From Polaromonas sp. CG_9.7 (GTDB lineage Bacteria > Pseudomonadota > Gammaproteobacteria > Burkholderiales > Burkholderiaceae_C), in the NCBI RefSeq assembly GCF_015752205.1, contig NZ_JADOVG010000016.1, forward strand, positions 20,763 to 84,762: 64,000 nt of DNA, given 5' to 3'. The first letter of the stretch is position 1; each line of letters begins with the position of its first letter. Positions 1 to 10,873 of the stretch are shown here, piece after piece. Under the pieces are notes generated by a model that made no database searches, was not told the DNA's origin, and worked only from the letters and a program-made list of their open reading frames with translations. Both the position numbers and the translations under genes were made by a program.

Positions 1-1038
<1,038 letters not shown>

Positions 1039-1338
1039 ATGGCATTGACATTTAAAGACATTGAACGCGTGGCCAATCTGGCACGGCTGGAACTCCGGCC
1101 CGACGAAACCGAGCGCACACTGAGCCAGCTCAACGGTTTTTTTGCCTTGGTCGCGCAGATGGAGGCGGTGAATACCGACGGCATTGAGCCGCTGGCGCAT
1201 CCGGCGGCGCTGCTCGGCGACGTCGCCCTGCGGCTGCGCGACGACATCGCCAGCGAACCCAACCAGCGCGAAGCCAGCCAGGCCAGCGCGCCAGCCGTCG
1301 AGCGCGGCCTGTTTCTTGTGCCGAAAGTGATCGAATGA
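1039..1338 (+). CDS. gatC: Aspartyl/glutamyl-tRNA(Asn/Gln) amidotransferase subunit C
   Basis: This 99-residue protein matches the usual GatC length and begins [19 protein letters not shown], typical of the family. GatC is the small clamp subunit that stabilises the GatA-GatB heterodimer, which converts Glu-tRNA(Gln) and Asp-tRNA(Asn) to the amidated forms in the cytoplasm. The ATG at 1039 is preferred over an upstream in-frame start because family similarity begins there, although no strong ribosome binding site is visible. The stop overlaps the gatA start by four bases, implying translational coupling in a gatCAB operon. Confidence 0.95.
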   Translation: MALTFKDIERVANLARLELRPDETERTLSQLNGFFALVAQMEAVNTDGIEPLAHPAALLGDVALRLRDDIASEPNQREASQASAPAVERGLFLVPKVIE

Positions 1339-2867
1339 GCAGCCCCTCCTCCAGCCCCCTGAACCTTGACCTGCACGACCTCGGCGTGGCGCAACTCGCT
1401 GCCAAACTGGCAGCAGGTGAGGTTTCCAGCGTAGAAGTCGCGCAGCATTTTCTGAAACGTATCGACCAGCATGCCAGCCTGGGCGCGTTTCTGGCACTTG
1501 ACGCCGACGCGTCACTGGCGCAGGCCCGGGCCGCCGACACCCGACTGGCCGCAGGGGAACGCACGCCCTTGTTGGGCGTGCCGCTGGCGCACAAGGACGT
1601 GTTTGTCACCCGCGACTTTCCCACCACTGCCGGCTCGAAGATGCTGGCGCATTACCGCAGCCCGTTTGATGCCACAGTCGTCAACAGGCTGGGCGTTGGC
1701 ATTGGCGGCGCCGGCATGGTGACGCTGGGCAAGCTCAACTGCGACGAGTTCGCCATGGGCTCGGGCAACGAAAACAGCGCCTATCAAAAAGTGCAGAACC
1801 CCTGGGACGTGAGCCGCGTGCCCGGCGGTTCGTCGGGCGGCTCGGCGGCCGCCGTCGCTGCGCGCCTCGTGCCTGCCGCCACCGGCACCGACACTGGCGG
1901 CTCGATCCGCCAGCCGGCGTCATTGACCGGCATCACCGGCATCAAGCCAACCTATGGCCGTTGCTCGCGCTACGGCATGGTGGCATTTGCCTCCAGCCTG
2001 GACCAGGCCGGCCCGATGGCGCGCAGCGCACTCGACTGCGCCCTGCTGCTGTCCGCCATGGCCGGCCCGGACCCGGACCGCGACTCGACCTCGCTGGACC
2101 TGCCCGCTGTTGACTATGCTACTGATTTAATAGCTACTCATGCAGACGGAACTAGCGCAAAGCCCCTAAAAGGCTTGAGAATCGGCCTGCCGACGCAGTT
2201 TTTCGGCGCCGGTTGCGCGCCCGACGTGGTGGCGGCCGTGCGCGGCGCGCTGGCCGAATTTGAAAAACTGGGCGCGACGCTGGTCGATGTCAGCCTGCCG
2301 CTGACCGAACTGTCGATTCCGGTCTATTACGTGATCGCCCCGGCCGAAGCCAGCAGCAACCTGAGCCGCTTTGACGGCGTGCGCTACGGCCACCGCGCGG
2401 CGCACTACACCGACCTGACCGACATGTACAAGAAGTCGCGCAGCGAAGGCTTTGGCGACGAGGCCACGCGCCGCATCATGATCGGCACCTATGTGCTGAG
2501 CCACGGCTATTACGACGCCTACTATTTGAAGGCGCAAAAAATCCGCCGCCTGATCGCGCAGGATTTCCAGACTGCTTTTACGCAATGCGACGTGATTGCC
2601 GGTCCGGTGTCGCCCACGGTGGCCTGGAAAATTGGCGAAAAGTCCGCCGACCCGGTGGCGAACTATCTGGCTGACATCTACACGCTGTCGTCCAGCCTGG
2701 CGGGACTGCCCGGCATGAGCGTGCCGGCCGGTTTCGGCGCGGCCGGCATGCCCGTCGGCCTGCAGCTGATCGGCAACTATTTCAAGGAAGCGCAGTTGCT
2801 GGGCGCAGCCCACCAGTTTCAGCTGGCGACCGACTGGCACCAGAAAGTACCGGGAATTTCAGCATGA
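1335..2867 (+). CDS. gatA: Aspartyl/glutamyl-tRNA amidotransferase subunit A
   Basis: GatA is the glutaminase/amidase subunit that releases ammonia from glutamine for the GatB active site. The 510-residue protein shows the amidase-signature triad: Lys87 in LAHKDVF, the cis-Ser pair at 166/167 in GGSSGGS, and the nucleophile Ser190 in DTGGSIRQP. It overlaps gatC and gatB by four bases at each end. Oddly, residues about 261-281 are encoded by a copy of the dispersed repeat seen between genes elsewhere in the window. It inserts an unusual segment ([20 protein letters not shown]) just before the conserved GLRIGLP. The frame stays open and the family motifs are intact, so the protein is probably functional. 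Confidence 0.96.
   Translation: MSSPSSSPLNLDLHDLGVAQLAAKLAAGEVSSVEVAQHFLKRIDQHASLGAFLALDADASLAQARAADTRLAAGERTPLLGVPLAHKDVFVTRDFPTTAGSKMLAHYRSPFDATVVNRLGVGIGGAGMVTLGKLNCDEFAMGSGNENSAYQKVQNPWDVSRVPGGSSGGSAAAVAARLVPAATGTDTGGSIRQPASLTGITGIKPTYGRCSRYGMVAFASSLDQAGPMARSALDCALLLSAMAGPDPDRDSTSLDLPAVDYATDLIATHADGTSAKPLKGLRIGLPTQFFGAGCAPDVVAAVRGALAEFEKLGATLVDVSLPLTELSIPVYYVIAPAEASSNLSRFDGVRYGHRAAHYTDLTDMYKKSRSEGFGDEATRRIMIGTYVLSHGYYDAYYLKAQKIRRLIAQDFQTAFTQCDVIAGPVSPTVAWKIGEKSADPVANYLADIYTLSSSLAGLPGMSVPAGFGAAGMPVGLQLIGNYFKEAQLLGAAHQFQLATDWHQKVPGISA
2117..2176 (+). repeat. Dispersed ~60-bp dyad repeat, copy a (inside gatA)
   Basis: TGCTACTGATTTAATAGCTA starts the element and is followed by the GCGCAAAG block and a short GCCCCTAAAAGGCTT stem. 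This is the same architecture as the intergenic copies at 4346, 9265, 16604, 23936, 35138, 40421 and 41484. Its length is compatible with the gatA frame. Insertion into the coding sequence is inferred; it could also be a fortuitous match, but both halves of the element are present. Confidence 0.65.
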
Positions 2868-4321
2868 GCCAAGATAAAAAATCCCTGCTGGTGCAAGGTT
2901 ACGAAGTTGTCATCGGCTTTGAAACCCATACCCAGCTGACCACGCAGTCAAAGATTTTCAGCCGCGCCTCGACCGCGTTTGGCGCCGAGGCCAACACCCA
3001 GGCGTCCGCCGTGGACTTTGCCCTGCCCGGCGCGCTGCCGGTGATGAACAAGGGCGCGGTGCAGCGCGCCATCGAGTTCGGCCTGGCGGTGAACGCGCAC
3101 ATTGCCGAAAGCAGCGTGTTCGCGCGCAAGAACTATTTCTACCCCGACCTGCCCAAGGGCTACCAGATCAGCCAGTTCGAGATCCCGGTGGTGCAAGGCG
3201 GCGTGGTCGAGTTTTTCCTGGACGGCGAAAAGAAATCCGTGCGCCTGGTGCGTGCCCACCTCGAAGAAGACGCCGGCAAATCGCTGCACGAGGACTTCAT
3301 CGGCCAGAGCGGCATCGACCTGAACCGCGCGGGCACGCCGCTGCTGGAAATTGTCACCGAACCCGACATGCGCTCGACTGCCGAGGCCGTGGCCTATGCC
3401 AAGGAACTGCACAAGATCGTCACCTGGATCGGCATTTGCGACGGCAACATGCAGGAAGGCAGCTTTCGCTGCGATGCCAACGTGTCGGTCAGGAAGCCCG
3501 GCGCCGAACTGGGCACGCGCCGCGAGATCAAGAACCTGAACAGCTTCAAGTTCATGCAGCAGGCGATGGACTACGAAGTGCGCTGGCAGATCGAGCAGAT
3601 CGAGGACGGCCACGCCATTCAGCAGGCGACCGTGCTGTTCGACCCGGACACCGGCGAGACGCGCTCGATGCGCAGCAAGGAAGACGCCGCCGACTACCGC
3701 TATTTCCCCGACCCGGATTTGCCGCCGCTGGTCATTGGCCGCGACTGGGTGGAAAAGACGCGCTCAGAGATGTCGGAACTGCCGCGCGTGATGGCCGCAC
3801 GCTTCGTGGCCGACTATGGCCTGAGCGACTACGACGCCGGCCAGTTGACGCAAAGCAAGGCGACGGCGGCCTATTTTGAAGCGGTGGCACATGCCAGCAA
3901 GCAGGCCAAGCTGGCCAGCAACTGGGTGATGGGCGAGGTGTCACGCCGCTTGAATGCCGAGGACAAGTCGATTGAAGCGTCCAGCGTCAGCGCCAGCCAG
4001 TTGGGGGCCCTGATCGGCCGGATTGCCGACAGCACGATTTCCAACAATGCGGCACGTCAGGTGTTTGACGCCTTGTGGGCCGGTGAAGACCAGGACGTTG
4101 ACACGCTGATCGAGGCCAAGGGCCTCAAGCAGATGAGCGACACCGGCGAACTGGAAACCATCATCGACGGCGTGCTGGCGGCCAACGCCAAGAACGTCGA
4201 GGAAGTGCGCGCCGGCAACAGCAAGGCCTTCAACGCGCTGGTCGGCCAGGCCATGAAGGCCACCAAGGGCAAGGCCAATCCGGCGCAGGTGAATGAATTG
4301 CTGAAGAAAAAACTGGCTTGA
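2864..4321 (+). CDS. gatB: Aspartyl/glutamyl-tRNA amidotransferase subunit B
   Basis: GatB carries the tRNA-binding and phosphotransferase/amidotransferase centre of the GatCAB complex. The 485-residue protein has the N-terminal GatB core with the GFETHTQL motif and the conserved [14 protein letters not shown] segment at about residues 90-104. The C-terminal GatB/YqeY domain ends in [20 protein letters not shown], the usual end of the family. The start overlaps the gatA stop (ATGA). It is the last gene of the gatCAB operon, and dispersed repeat copy b follows immediately downstream. Confidence 0.97.
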   Translation: MSQDKKSLLVQGYEVVIGFETHTQLTTQSKIFSRASTAFGAEANTQASAVDFALPGALPVMNKGAVQRAIEFGLAVNAHIAESSVFARKNYFYPDLPKGYQISQFEIPVVQGGVVEFFLDGEKKSVRLVRAHLEEDAGKSLHEDFIGQSGIDLNRAGTPLLEIVTEPDMRSTAEAVAYAKELHKIVTWIGICDGNMQEGSFRCDANVSVRKPGAELGTRREIKNLNSFKFMQQAMDYEVRWQIEQIEDGHAIQQATVLFDPDTGETRSMRSKEDAADYRYFPDPDLPPLVIGRDWVEKTRSEMSELPRVMAARFVADYGLSDYDAGQLTQSKATAAYFEAVAHASKQAKLASNWVMGEVSRRLNAEDKSIEASSVSASQLGALIGRIADSTISNNAARQVFDALWAGEDQDVDTLIEAKGLKQMSDTGELETIIDGVLAANAKNVEEVRAGNSKAFNALVGQAMKATKGKANPAQVNELLKKKLA

Positions 4322-4345
4322 CGCCCCGCTTTCACTGCATCAAAA

Positions 4346-4410
4346 TGCTATCGAAACAGTAGCTATCAAGGCAAGCCAGTATTGCGCAGAAAAGCAATTT
4401 GGCTTAAACT
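4346..4410 (+). repeat. Dispersed dyad repeat, copy b
   Basis: TGCTATCGAAACAGTAGCTA is followed by ATTGCGCAGAAAAGC, matching the dyad plus GCGCA block of the other copies. It sits between the convergent gatB and DUF4124 genes, where it might act as a bidirectional terminator; that role is a guess. Confidence 0.6.
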
Positions 4411-4411
4411 T

Positions 4412-5083
4412 TCAGTTCCTGCCGTTACGGGAATCGCCAGTGCCGATGGGAGCTGTCGGATTTGCAAACGCCCACAACTGCCTGAGCTTGACCAGTTCCT
4501 CATCAAAGCGCTGGTTGACGCGTTTTTTTTCCTGCTGCTGAGCGGCAATAAATTGTTGCTGGACAGCAACGTTGCCCGCGTTTTCTTCCAGCCTGCGTTT
4601 GAGCGAAACCGGCATCCTGGACAGGTCCTTGGCATAAAACTCCCGTTCTCCGTCAAGCGTCTTGCGCTGGCCGGCCAACTCGCTCCGCCGCGTCCTCAAC
4701 GTGTGGATGATTTCATCGATCTGCAGCAACGCGGCCACCCGTTCGCGGTCATGCACTTCAGGCGTGGGATAACGCATCAGCAGCGCCTTGTCGCGGCGCC
4801 GGTCTTCGGCTTCGCGCGCACGCAACTCAGCAGCCCGTCTGTTTTTTTCTTCCTGAGCAGCCTGTTCATGCGCGGTCAGCGAGGGTCCAATCTGGTGCGT
4901 GACAATGCCGGACGGCGACAGTGTGCGCTGGGCGCGGTCACTGCACTCTGCAATGGGTCGGTCCGCAGTGATGGTGCGCCCTTTTGCATCCACGCACGAG
5001 TAGATCTGCTGTGCCACTGCAGCGCCTGCCAGAAGAAAAACCAGACCCGCAAGACCGGATGTGAGCAGTGAAGACAGGCGCAA
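4412..5083 (-). CDS. DUF4124 domain-containing secreted/periplasmic protein
   Basis: The 223-residue product begins with a hydrophobic signal-peptide-like stretch (about residues 5-24, ending AGAAVAQQ). The short DUF4124 motif QIYSCVDAKGRTITADRP follows. The rest is charged and Arg/Glu/Gln-rich and is probably helical coiled coil (residues about 70-200). DUF4124 proteins are exported proteins of unknown role, common in beta- and gammaproteobacteria. The frame opens with a TTG codon at 5083, nine bases after the pyrE stop, so it is probably cotranscribed with pyrE. The start is uncertain because no strong ribosome binding site is present. Confidence 0.8.
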   Translation of the reverse strand: MRLSSLLTSGLAGLVFLLAGAAVAQQIYSCVDAKGRTITADRPIAECSDRAQRTLSPSGIVTHQIGPSLTAHEQAAQEEKNRRAAELRAREAEDRRRDKALLMRYPTPEVHDRERVAALLQIDEIIHTLRTRRSELAGQRKTLDGEREFYAKDLSRMPVSLKRRLEENAGNVAVQQQFIAAQQQEKKRVNQRFDEELVKLRQLWAFANPTAPIGTGDSRNGRN

Positions 5084-5092
5084 TTTCTTTTT

Positions 5093-5848
5093 TCAGTTGA
5101 CGCCGTAGCGTTCTCGGTAAGCCAGCACGGACTGGTAATGGTTTTTGAGCTGCATGGCATCGGCGTTTTGGTCACCAGTTGCAGGGTCGCTGTGCAAGGC
5201 CAAATAATGTAACAAATCGCTCAGCTGCGCAATAGCGCAAACCTGCAACCCGAGTTGCCGCGTGACAAATTGCACGGCGCTGTGTTCGACGTCCAGGCCG
5301 TTTTCAGTGGCCTTTTCCTGGCGGTCAAGCGCAATCGCCACCGCATGCGGCGTGGCGCCGGCGTCCTGGATCAGCGCAATCGACTCGCGCACGGCCGTGC
5401 CGGCAGACATCACGTCATCGACAATCAGAACGCGTCCCTTGAGTGGCGCGCCGACCAGCGTGCCGCCCTCGCCGTGGTCCTTGGCTTCCTTGCGGTTGTA
5501 GGCAAACGGCAGGTTGCGCCCCAGCCGTGCCAGCTCGATGGCGACTGCGGCAGCCAGCGGAATGCCCTTGTAGGCGGGACCGAAGATCATGTCGAACGCC
5601 AGGCCGCTGCGCTGCTCCTCGGCCAGCAGCTGGCGCGCATAAAATTGCGCCAGCCGGCCGAGCTTGGCGCCGTCATCAAACAGGCCGGCATTGAAAAAAT
5701 AGGGGCTCATGCGCCCGGCCTTGGTTTTGAACTGGCCGAAGCGCAACACCCCGGATTCGACCGCAAACTGCACGAATTCCTGGGCCAGATCGCCCTGCGG
5801 TGGCATGGCCTCGCCTTGATTGCCTGTCTGCCCTGTCGTCGTATTCAT
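5093..5848 (-). CDS. pyrE: Orotate phosphoribosyltransferase
   Basis: PyrE joins orotate to PRPP, giving orotidine 5'-phosphate in de novo pyrimidine synthesis in the cytoplasm. The 251-residue frame contains the PRPP-binding loop [13 protein letters not shown] at about 141-153 and the [11 protein letters not shown] segment at about 89-99, both diagnostic. The ATG at 5848 is chosen because a longer frame would overlap the divergent xth start. An internal ATG at 5806 ([11 protein letters not shown]) preceded by AAGGCGAGG is also possible and would fit the usual family length of about 215-240 better. Confidence 0.94.
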   Translation of the reverse strand: MNTTTGQTGNQGEAMPPQGDLAQEFVQFAVESGVLRFGQFKTKAGRMSPYFFNAGLFDDGAKLGRLAQFYARQLLAEEQRSGLAFDMIFGPAYKGIPLAAAVAIELARLGRNLPFAYNRKEAKDHGEGGTLVGAPLKGRVLIVDDVMSAGTAVRESIALIQDAGATPHAVAIALDRQEKATENGLDVEHSAVQFVTRQLGLQVCAIAQLSDLLHYLALHSDPATGDQNADAMQLKNHYQSVLAYRERYGVN

Positions 5849-5858
5849 TGAAAGTCCC

Positions 5859-6674
5859 ATGTTCAAATTAACCAGCCTCAACCTCAATGGCATCCGTTCC
5901 GCTGCCACCAAGGGCCTTCAGGAATGGATGGCCCAATCGATGCCAGATTGTATTTGCGTGCAAGAGCTCAAGGCGCAGGCGGCCGACCTGAGCGGGCGCT
6001 TTGAGGAAATCGCCGGAAGCAAGGGCTACTTTCAGTTTGCCGAGAAAAAAGGCTATTCGGGCGTCGGCATTTACACCCGCCATGAACCAAGCGAAGTGAT
6101 TGTCGGCTATGGCTCGACCGAGTTCGACGCCGAAGGCCGGTATGTCGAACTGCGCTTTGACCGGCCTGGCCGCGCGCACAGCCCCAAACTGTCCATCATC
6201 AGCTGCTATTTTCCAAGCGGCTCCTCGGGAGAGGAGCGTCAGGCGGCCAAGTTCCGCTTCCTGGCCGAGCTGTACCCGCACCTGGCGGCGCTGAAACAAT
6301 GCGGCGGTACGCCCCGCGAATTCGTGCTGTGCGGCGACATCAACATCGCGCACCAGGAAATCGACCTGAAGAACTTCAAGGGCAACAAGAAGAACAGCGG
6401 TTTTCTTCCCGAGGAACGCGCCTGGATGACGGAGCTGCTGGGCCAGGACAGCATGGTCGATGTGTACCGCCGGCTGCATCCTGAAACCACCGGCGACGCT
6501 TACACCTGGTGGAGCAACCGGGGACAGGCCTATGCCAAGAACGTTGGCTGGCGGCTCGACTATCACTTGGCGACACCAGGTTTTGGCGCCACTGCCCGCG
6601 CGGCGGCCATCCACAAGGCGCAACGTTTCAGCGACCATGCACCGCTGACAATCGATTACGACTGGAGACTTTGA
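5859..6674 (+). CDS. xth: Exodeoxyribonuclease III (AP endonuclease, ExoA/Xth type)
   Basis: The protein cleaves the backbone 5' to abasic sites and has 3'-5' exonuclease and 3'-repair activity in base excision repair. The 271 residues show the endonuclease/exonuclease/phosphatase fold motifs: N-terminal [12 protein letters not shown] with Asn10, metal ligand Glu36 in [13 protein letters not shown] context (here [10 protein letters not shown]), GDINIAH in the middle, and SDHAPL near the C-terminus. The ATG at 5859 is divergent from pyrE with only ten bases between the starts, so the promoters must overlap the coding sequences. Identity is secure. Confidence 0.95.
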   Translation: MFKLTSLNLNGIRSAATKGLQEWMAQSMPDCICVQELKAQAADLSGRFEEIAGSKGYFQFAEKKGYSGVGIYTRHEPSEVIVGYGSTEFDAEGRYVELRFDRPGRAHSPKLSIISCYFPSGSSGEERQAAKFRFLAELYPHLAALKQCGGTPREFVLCGDINIAHQEIDLKNFKGNKKNSGFLPEERAWMTELLGQDSMVDVYRRLHPETTGDAYTWWSNRGQAYAKNVGWRLDYHLATPGFGATARAAAIHKAQRFSDHAPLTIDYDWRL

Positions 6675-6768
6675 GCCACTTGAGTACCAGGGCGCTGCGC
6701 AACAGACTGCCTCAAGGCATCAAGTTCTACGGGGGTATGCTCCTCAAAAAAATTGGGGCTAACCGATG

Positions 6769-6996
6769 CTAGGAAAAGCTTGCGTTCGCCGCATCCTCTA
6801 CCTTGGTGCGGAAAATCACTTCCCCGTCATGCACCCGTACCACGCGCACCTCTTTTTGTGTTGGCAAGGTGATGCTTTTAGCCGCAATGGCCACGGCCAG
6901 CGAACTGTTGTCGTAGAGGTGGTCAAAGTTGATGGCCAGTAACAAATCACTGGTAAGCGTGCCGTTGCTTTCGATTTTGTACTTAGGGGTGGACAT
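6769..6996 (-). CDS. Small conserved-looking hypothetical protein (75 aa)
   Basis: I do not recognise a family. The 75-residue acidic-to-neutral protein has no signal peptide or membrane segment. It has good codon use and a well-placed ribosome binding site (AAGGG six bases before the ATG at 6996). It is convergent with xth and isolated from other minus-strand genes. The sequence (ending VEDAANASFS) looks like a single small soluble domain. It is probably a real gene of unknown role. Confidence 0.6.
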   Translation of the reverse strand: MSTPKYKIESNGTLTSDLLLAINFDHLYDNSSLAVAIAAKSITLPTQKEVRVVRVHDGEVIFRTKVEDAANASFS

Positions 6997-7413
6997 GTGG
7001 GACCCTTGTCTTTAATAGTTATGTGCCTGAGCATGCGCCTGAGCCTTTGCGATGGCGACTTTGATCCGCTGCGACTGGCAAGCAAGCAGTCAATTAAAAC
7101 GACCCGTGAGGTCGTCAAATAAGCCCGCCTTTGGAATGATGTAATTTTTAAGTAAATAGCACTGGCAGTACATCCCCTCAACAAGGGATAAAACGCCTTA
7201 TTTTGAAACAAATTGAAGCAATTAATACGCCATCAATGCTGCATCACCTCAAAAGAATTGCCATAGACGCCCCTGGCAGAGGGAACCGCCGTCCCCAGCC
7301 TGAGACAGGCACGCCCTGTTCGAGTTGCTGCTGCGTCAGGATTTTCTTTTCAATCTCAACTGCTGCGCTTTTGGAGATACTGCAGCGCATGTGCCACTCG
7401 AAAAAATAAAGCC
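6997..7413. other. Intergenic region before the ABC transporter
   Basis: The region holds two short hairpins: ACGACC-CGTGA-GGTCGT at about 7098-7114, and ATCCC...AGGGAT near 7176-7194. It also has a weak resemblance to the dispersed repeat around 7145-7200. No convincing gene was seen. The ABC transporter promoter must lie here, but I could not define it. Confidence 0.4.
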
Positions 7414-9189
7414 ATGCACATTCTCTGGACCTATCTGCGGCCGCACCGCTCGCTCGCCGCACTTGCCTTGCTGCTGGCGGCCATCAGCCAGGTGCTGGCG
7501 CTGGTCGATCCGATCATCTTCGGCCGGATCATTGACGACTATGCCATCGGGCGGGCGGGCAAGACAGAGGAAGAACTTGTGTCGGGTGTGCTGTCGCTGC
7601 TCGGGCTGGCGGTGGGCGTGGCCGTACTGTCGCGGCTGGCCAAGACGTTGCAGGACTATGCGACCCGGCTGCTGGTGCAAAAATTTGGCACGCAGATTTT
7701 CAACGACGGGCTGCGCCAGGTGCTTCGGCTGAAATACCAGGAATTCGAGGATTTGCGCAGCGGAGAGACGCTGTCGCTGCTGCAAAAGGTGCGCGCCGAC
7801 AGCGAGCGCTTCATCAACGCCTTCATCAACACCTTTTTTGCGGCCATCGTCGGCATCGCTTTTTTGAGCTGGTATTCGGTCACGCGGCACTGGCTGCTGG
7901 TGCCGGTGTTTCTGGTCGGCGTGTTGCTGATGGGCGGGCTGACCGGGCTGCTGAGCCGCGAAATCAAGACCCAGCAACGCTCCATCGTGCGCGAGACCAA
8001 CCGCAATTCGGGTTTCATCACCGAGTCGCTGCGCAATATTGAGCTGATCAAGAGCTTGGGCCTGACCTTTCCCGAGATTCGGCGACTGCAGGCGCAGACG
8101 ATGAAAATTTTTGCGCTGGAGATGAAGAAGGTCAGGCGCATCCGGCTGCTGTCCTTCTTGCAGGGCAGCACGCTCAGCCTGCTGAAGCTGGCGATCTTGT
8201 TTGCCCTGCTGTGGCTGATCTTTCGCGACGTGCTGAGCACCGGTGAGCTGATCGCCATGCAGTTCATCTCGGTGGCGATTTTTGCGCCGCTGCAAGAACT
8301 TGGCAACGTGATCGTCGCTTACCGGGAAGTCGAAACGTCGCTGCTGAACTTTGATGCGTTGATGAAAAAACCGGTCGAGCGTCGGCCCGAGTTGCCGGTG
8401 AAGATCGGGCCGGTCACTTCGGTGCACTTTGCCGATGTCAGCTTTCGCCACAAGGACGCCGCCGACAACGCACTGGAGTCGCTGTCGTTTTCGGCCGGGC
8501 TGGGTGACACCGTGGCCTTTGTCGGCCCGTCGGGCTCGGGCAAGTCCACCCTGGTCAAGCTGCTGGTCGGCCTGTATTCGCCCGCCAGCGGCCAGGTGTT
8601 CTACAACGGCATTTCGACCCGCGACCTGCGCTACAACGAGGTGCGGCGGCAAATCGGCTTTGTGACGCAGGAAACGCACCTGTTTGCCGGCACGCTTCGC
8701 GAGAACCTGCAGTTCGTCAAGCCCGACGCCACCGACGACGAAATCATCGCCGCCATGGAAAAAGCCGCGTGCGCCTACCTGCTGGCCAAGTCGCCCGAGG
8801 GGCTGGACCTGGTCATCGGCGAGATGGGCATGAAGCTCTCGGGCGGCGAAAAACAGCGGCTGTCGATTGCCCGGGCCTTGATCCGCCATCCGCGCCTGCT
8901 GATTTTTGACGAGGCCACATCGGCGCTCGACTCCATCACCGAAGAGCAGATCACCCGTACCGTGCGCCAGCTGTCGGCCAGCAGCAGCCGCATCACGCTG
9001 CTGATTGCCCACCGGCTGTCAACCATCATGCATGCCAACACCATCTTTGTGCTGGAAAAAGGCAGCATCGTGGAAAGCGGCAGCCATGCAGAACTGCTCG
9101 AAGCCAAGGGGCTGTACTACGCCATGTGGCGCCAACAGATTGGTGAGCGGCCCAGCCGCCACGCGATGGTGGAGCCAATGGAGGCATGA
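7414..9189 (+). CDS. ABC transporter, fused permease and ATP-binding protein
   Basis: This is a half-transporter of the type I exporter class: an N-terminal six-helix transmembrane domain (about residues 1-310) followed by a nucleotide-binding domain. The Walker A motif GPSGSGKSTLVK lies near residue 370, the signature LSGGEKQRLSIARAL near 474 and Walker B LLIFDEATSALD near 495. At 591 residues it has the normal length and would work as a homodimer in the inner membrane. The substrate cannot be told from sequence; lipid/MsbA-like, peptide or drug export are all possible. It stands alone, with dispersed repeat copy c downstream. Confidence 0.9.
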   Translation: MHILWTYLRPHRSLAALALLLAAISQVLALVDPIIFGRIIDDYAIGRAGKTEEELVSGVLSLLGLAVGVAVLSRLAKTLQDYATRLLVQKFGTQIFNDGLRQVLRLKYQEFEDLRSGETLSLLQKVRADSERFINAFINTFFAAIVGIAFLSWYSVTRHWLLVPVFLVGVLLMGGLTGLLSREIKTQQRSIVRETNRNSGFITESLRNIELIKSLGLTFPEIRRLQAQTMKIFALEMKKVRRIRLLSFLQGSTLSLLKLAILFALLWLIFRDVLSTGELIAMQFISVAIFAPLQELGNVIVAYREVETSLLNFDALMKKPVERRPELPVKIGPVTSVHFADVSFRHKDAADNALESLSFSAGLGDTVAFVGPSGSGKSTLVKLLVGLYSPASGQVFYNGISTRDLRYNEVRRQIGFVTQETHLFAGTLRENLQFVKPDATDDEIIAAMEKAACAYLLAKSPEGLDLVIGEMGMKLSGGEKQRLSIARALIRHPRLLIFDEATSALDSITEEQITRTVRQLSASSSRITLLIAHRLSTIMHANTIFVLEKGSIVESGSHAELLEAKGLYYAMWRQQIGERPSRHAMVEPMEA

Positions 9190-9221
9190 AGCGCATTCGT
9201 TCTGATTGGCCACGGATTTTT

Positions 9222-9285
9222 CTGCTTCAAAAAAGTCTGTCCCGCCCATCTGGCGCTCGTATCAAGCTATCTATTTAGTAGCAAA
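9222..9285 (-). repeat. Dispersed dyad repeat, copy c
   Basis: On the minus strand the element reads TGCTACTAAATAGATAGCTT from about 9282, followed by the GCGCCAGATGGGCGG stem and a T-run. It lies between the convergent ABC transporter and DUF3014 genes. Confidence 0.55.
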
Positions 9286-9401
9286 ACATGCCCGGTCCCT
9301 TGCACGCCATGCGGGCGTGCCGGATGGCATACAGCGCGCACCACTGACCTCTGCCATAGGCTCCAGGACTTTTTCCGCCCTGAAGGTGATGATGCGCCGG
9401 A

Positions 9402-10292
9402 TCAGGGACGTGAAGCAGGCGCTGCCGGTGTCGGCGCATCGCTGCTGACCAGGCGCCTGACCTCCAGAAGTTTGGCGTTCAGCCGCCGGTGGTTCACCGG
9501 GCCGGTGCGCAGCAGCATTTTTTGCCCTGCCGACAGCGCATCGAGCGCAGGGTCGGTGAACTCGTAACGCAACCAGGGCCGGAGCGAGGGAACGGAGCCC
9601 TTGACCTCGACCAGCGTCACATCGAGCGGTCCGGCCTGCACCGGTGTGGACAGCAGCAGGTCAATCACTGCAACAAGCCGGTCGTTGAAATAACGGCCGG
9701 TAAATCCCAACTCTTCATAAGCCTGCTGAAACAAAGGGTACAGCCGTTTGTAAAGACGCACAGCGGCCGCAGTGTCCACCGACTCGACAAACAGCACAAA
9801 GGGTGTGTAACGCAGGCTGTTGTCGGGACTGATGCGGGTCACGCCGGCGCTTGTGTTGCCGGCCTCTTCGCCGCTGGCCAGGGTGGTGAAGCGGCCGGGT
9901 GTCGGCACCACGGGCCACACCATTGGCGGGGCGTGTTGGCGGGCCAGGTTGTCGGTGGTCGCCACCACGTGGCGGACGAAACCCTCAAGGTGCAAAAAGG
10001 TTTGCACCTTGTCGCGCCCCAGCAGCGTGACCAGGGCCTGGCTCAACCAGGCGTCGGAGTCGGCCAGTGCGGGCAACGGCGCACCAGCGGCGGGCTCATC
10101 GGGCGCGGAGGTGATCGGGTATTGAATCGCCGCAGGGACAGAAGCAGGGAGCGAAGGCGCGGGCGCCGCAACCACAGGGGTGTCGGGAAACGCCGTCAGG
10201 GGTTGCGGGCGCTGCTGCCACCAGTACCAGGCGCCTGCGCCGATGGCGGCCAAAATCAGGACTGTCGCAAAGCGCGCTGCATTGTTGCTCAT
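9402..10292 (-). CDS. DUF3014 domain-containing membrane-anchored protein
   Basis: The 296-residue protein has one N-terminal transmembrane helix (about residues 8-22, followed by WYWWQQRPQP). A Pro/Ala-rich linker comes next (about 25-75), then a globular domain with the LPALADSDAWLSQAL start and RYTPFVLFVESVDT core of DUF3014. The domain probably faces the periplasm. Its function is unknown in the family. The ATG at 10292 is chosen because similarity and the hydrophobic anchor start there. The longer frame to 10364 has no coding character. Confidence 0.85.
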   Translation of the reverse strand: MSNNAARFATVLILAAIGAGAWYWWQQRPQPLTAFPDTPVVAAPAPSLPASVPAAIQYPITSAPDEPAAGAPLPALADSDAWLSQALVTLLGRDKVQTFLHLEGFVRHVVATTDNLARQHAPPMVWPVVPTPGRFTTLASGEEAGNTSAGVTRISPDNSLRYTPFVLFVESVDTAAAVRLYKRLYPLFQQAYEELGFTGRYFNDRLVAVIDLLLSTPVQAGPLDVTLVEVKGSVPSLRPWLRYEFTDPALDALSAGQKMLLRTGPVNHRRLNAKLLEVRRLVSSDAPTPAAPASRP

Positions 10293-10454
10293 GGTGGTTG
10301 ACGACGCGAACGACGTGCTTATGGGTTCGGATTTTGATGGTATCACTGCGGTAAATCCATGCAAGCTTCGTATGGCAGGCTGCGCACCATGCGTAGCGAA
10401 ACAGCGAGAAAACGGGTTTGGGCGGGGTCGCGATGCATGTGGCGATTTGTCCTG

Positions 10455-10772
10455 ATGTCCGCAGCGGACCTTGTTGACACTGTCGGTGCGGTTCCGGGCA
10501 AGGTCGGACGCTTTTCGACGCTGGCGGCGCTGCCCGGCATTGCGCTCACCAGCGTGTTCCTGATGAAACCGATCGAGCGGCGCGACCGCACCGTGATGCG
10601 GATGGGTGTGGATTGCCTCGCAGCCCTGATCGTGTGTATCGGCGGCGTATTCATGCCGTATCGCATCGCGCAGCCGATGCGCGGCAGATGGGGTCAGCTT
10701 GCCTGGTTCCTCGCGTTATTGCGTCAGAACGTCTCCGGACTTGCGGGCGTGTCTTTGCTGCCGGCGGTTTGA
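10455..10772 (+). pseudogene. Possible remnant of a membrane transporter (identity uncertain)
   Basis: A frame from an ATG at 10455 has strong G/C preference at third codon positions and encodes two hydrophobic segments (AALPGIALTSVFLM and ALIVCIGGVFMPYRI). They are separated by an ERRDRTVMRMG loop. From memory this resembles the C-terminal helix pair of some sodium/calcium exchanger-family proteins, but I cannot confirm it. The rest of such a protein is absent and the final 30 residues look out of family. I read it as a decayed fragment. It could instead be a short lineage-specific protein. Confidence 0.3.
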
Positions 10773-10873
10773 AAATTGCCGTTCACCCTGCCTTTAAAGT
10801 CAAAATTTATCGGCCCTCCCCTGGGCATTGCATGCAGTCATAAATTGGTAGCACTTCAACACAGGAGCAAGCC

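Noticed and set aside
7336..9012. 558-residue open frame on the minus strand
   Set aside because: It is antisense to the ABC transporter, whose Walker motifs are on the plus strand; its composition (Gln, Arg, His-rich) is that of a shadow frame.
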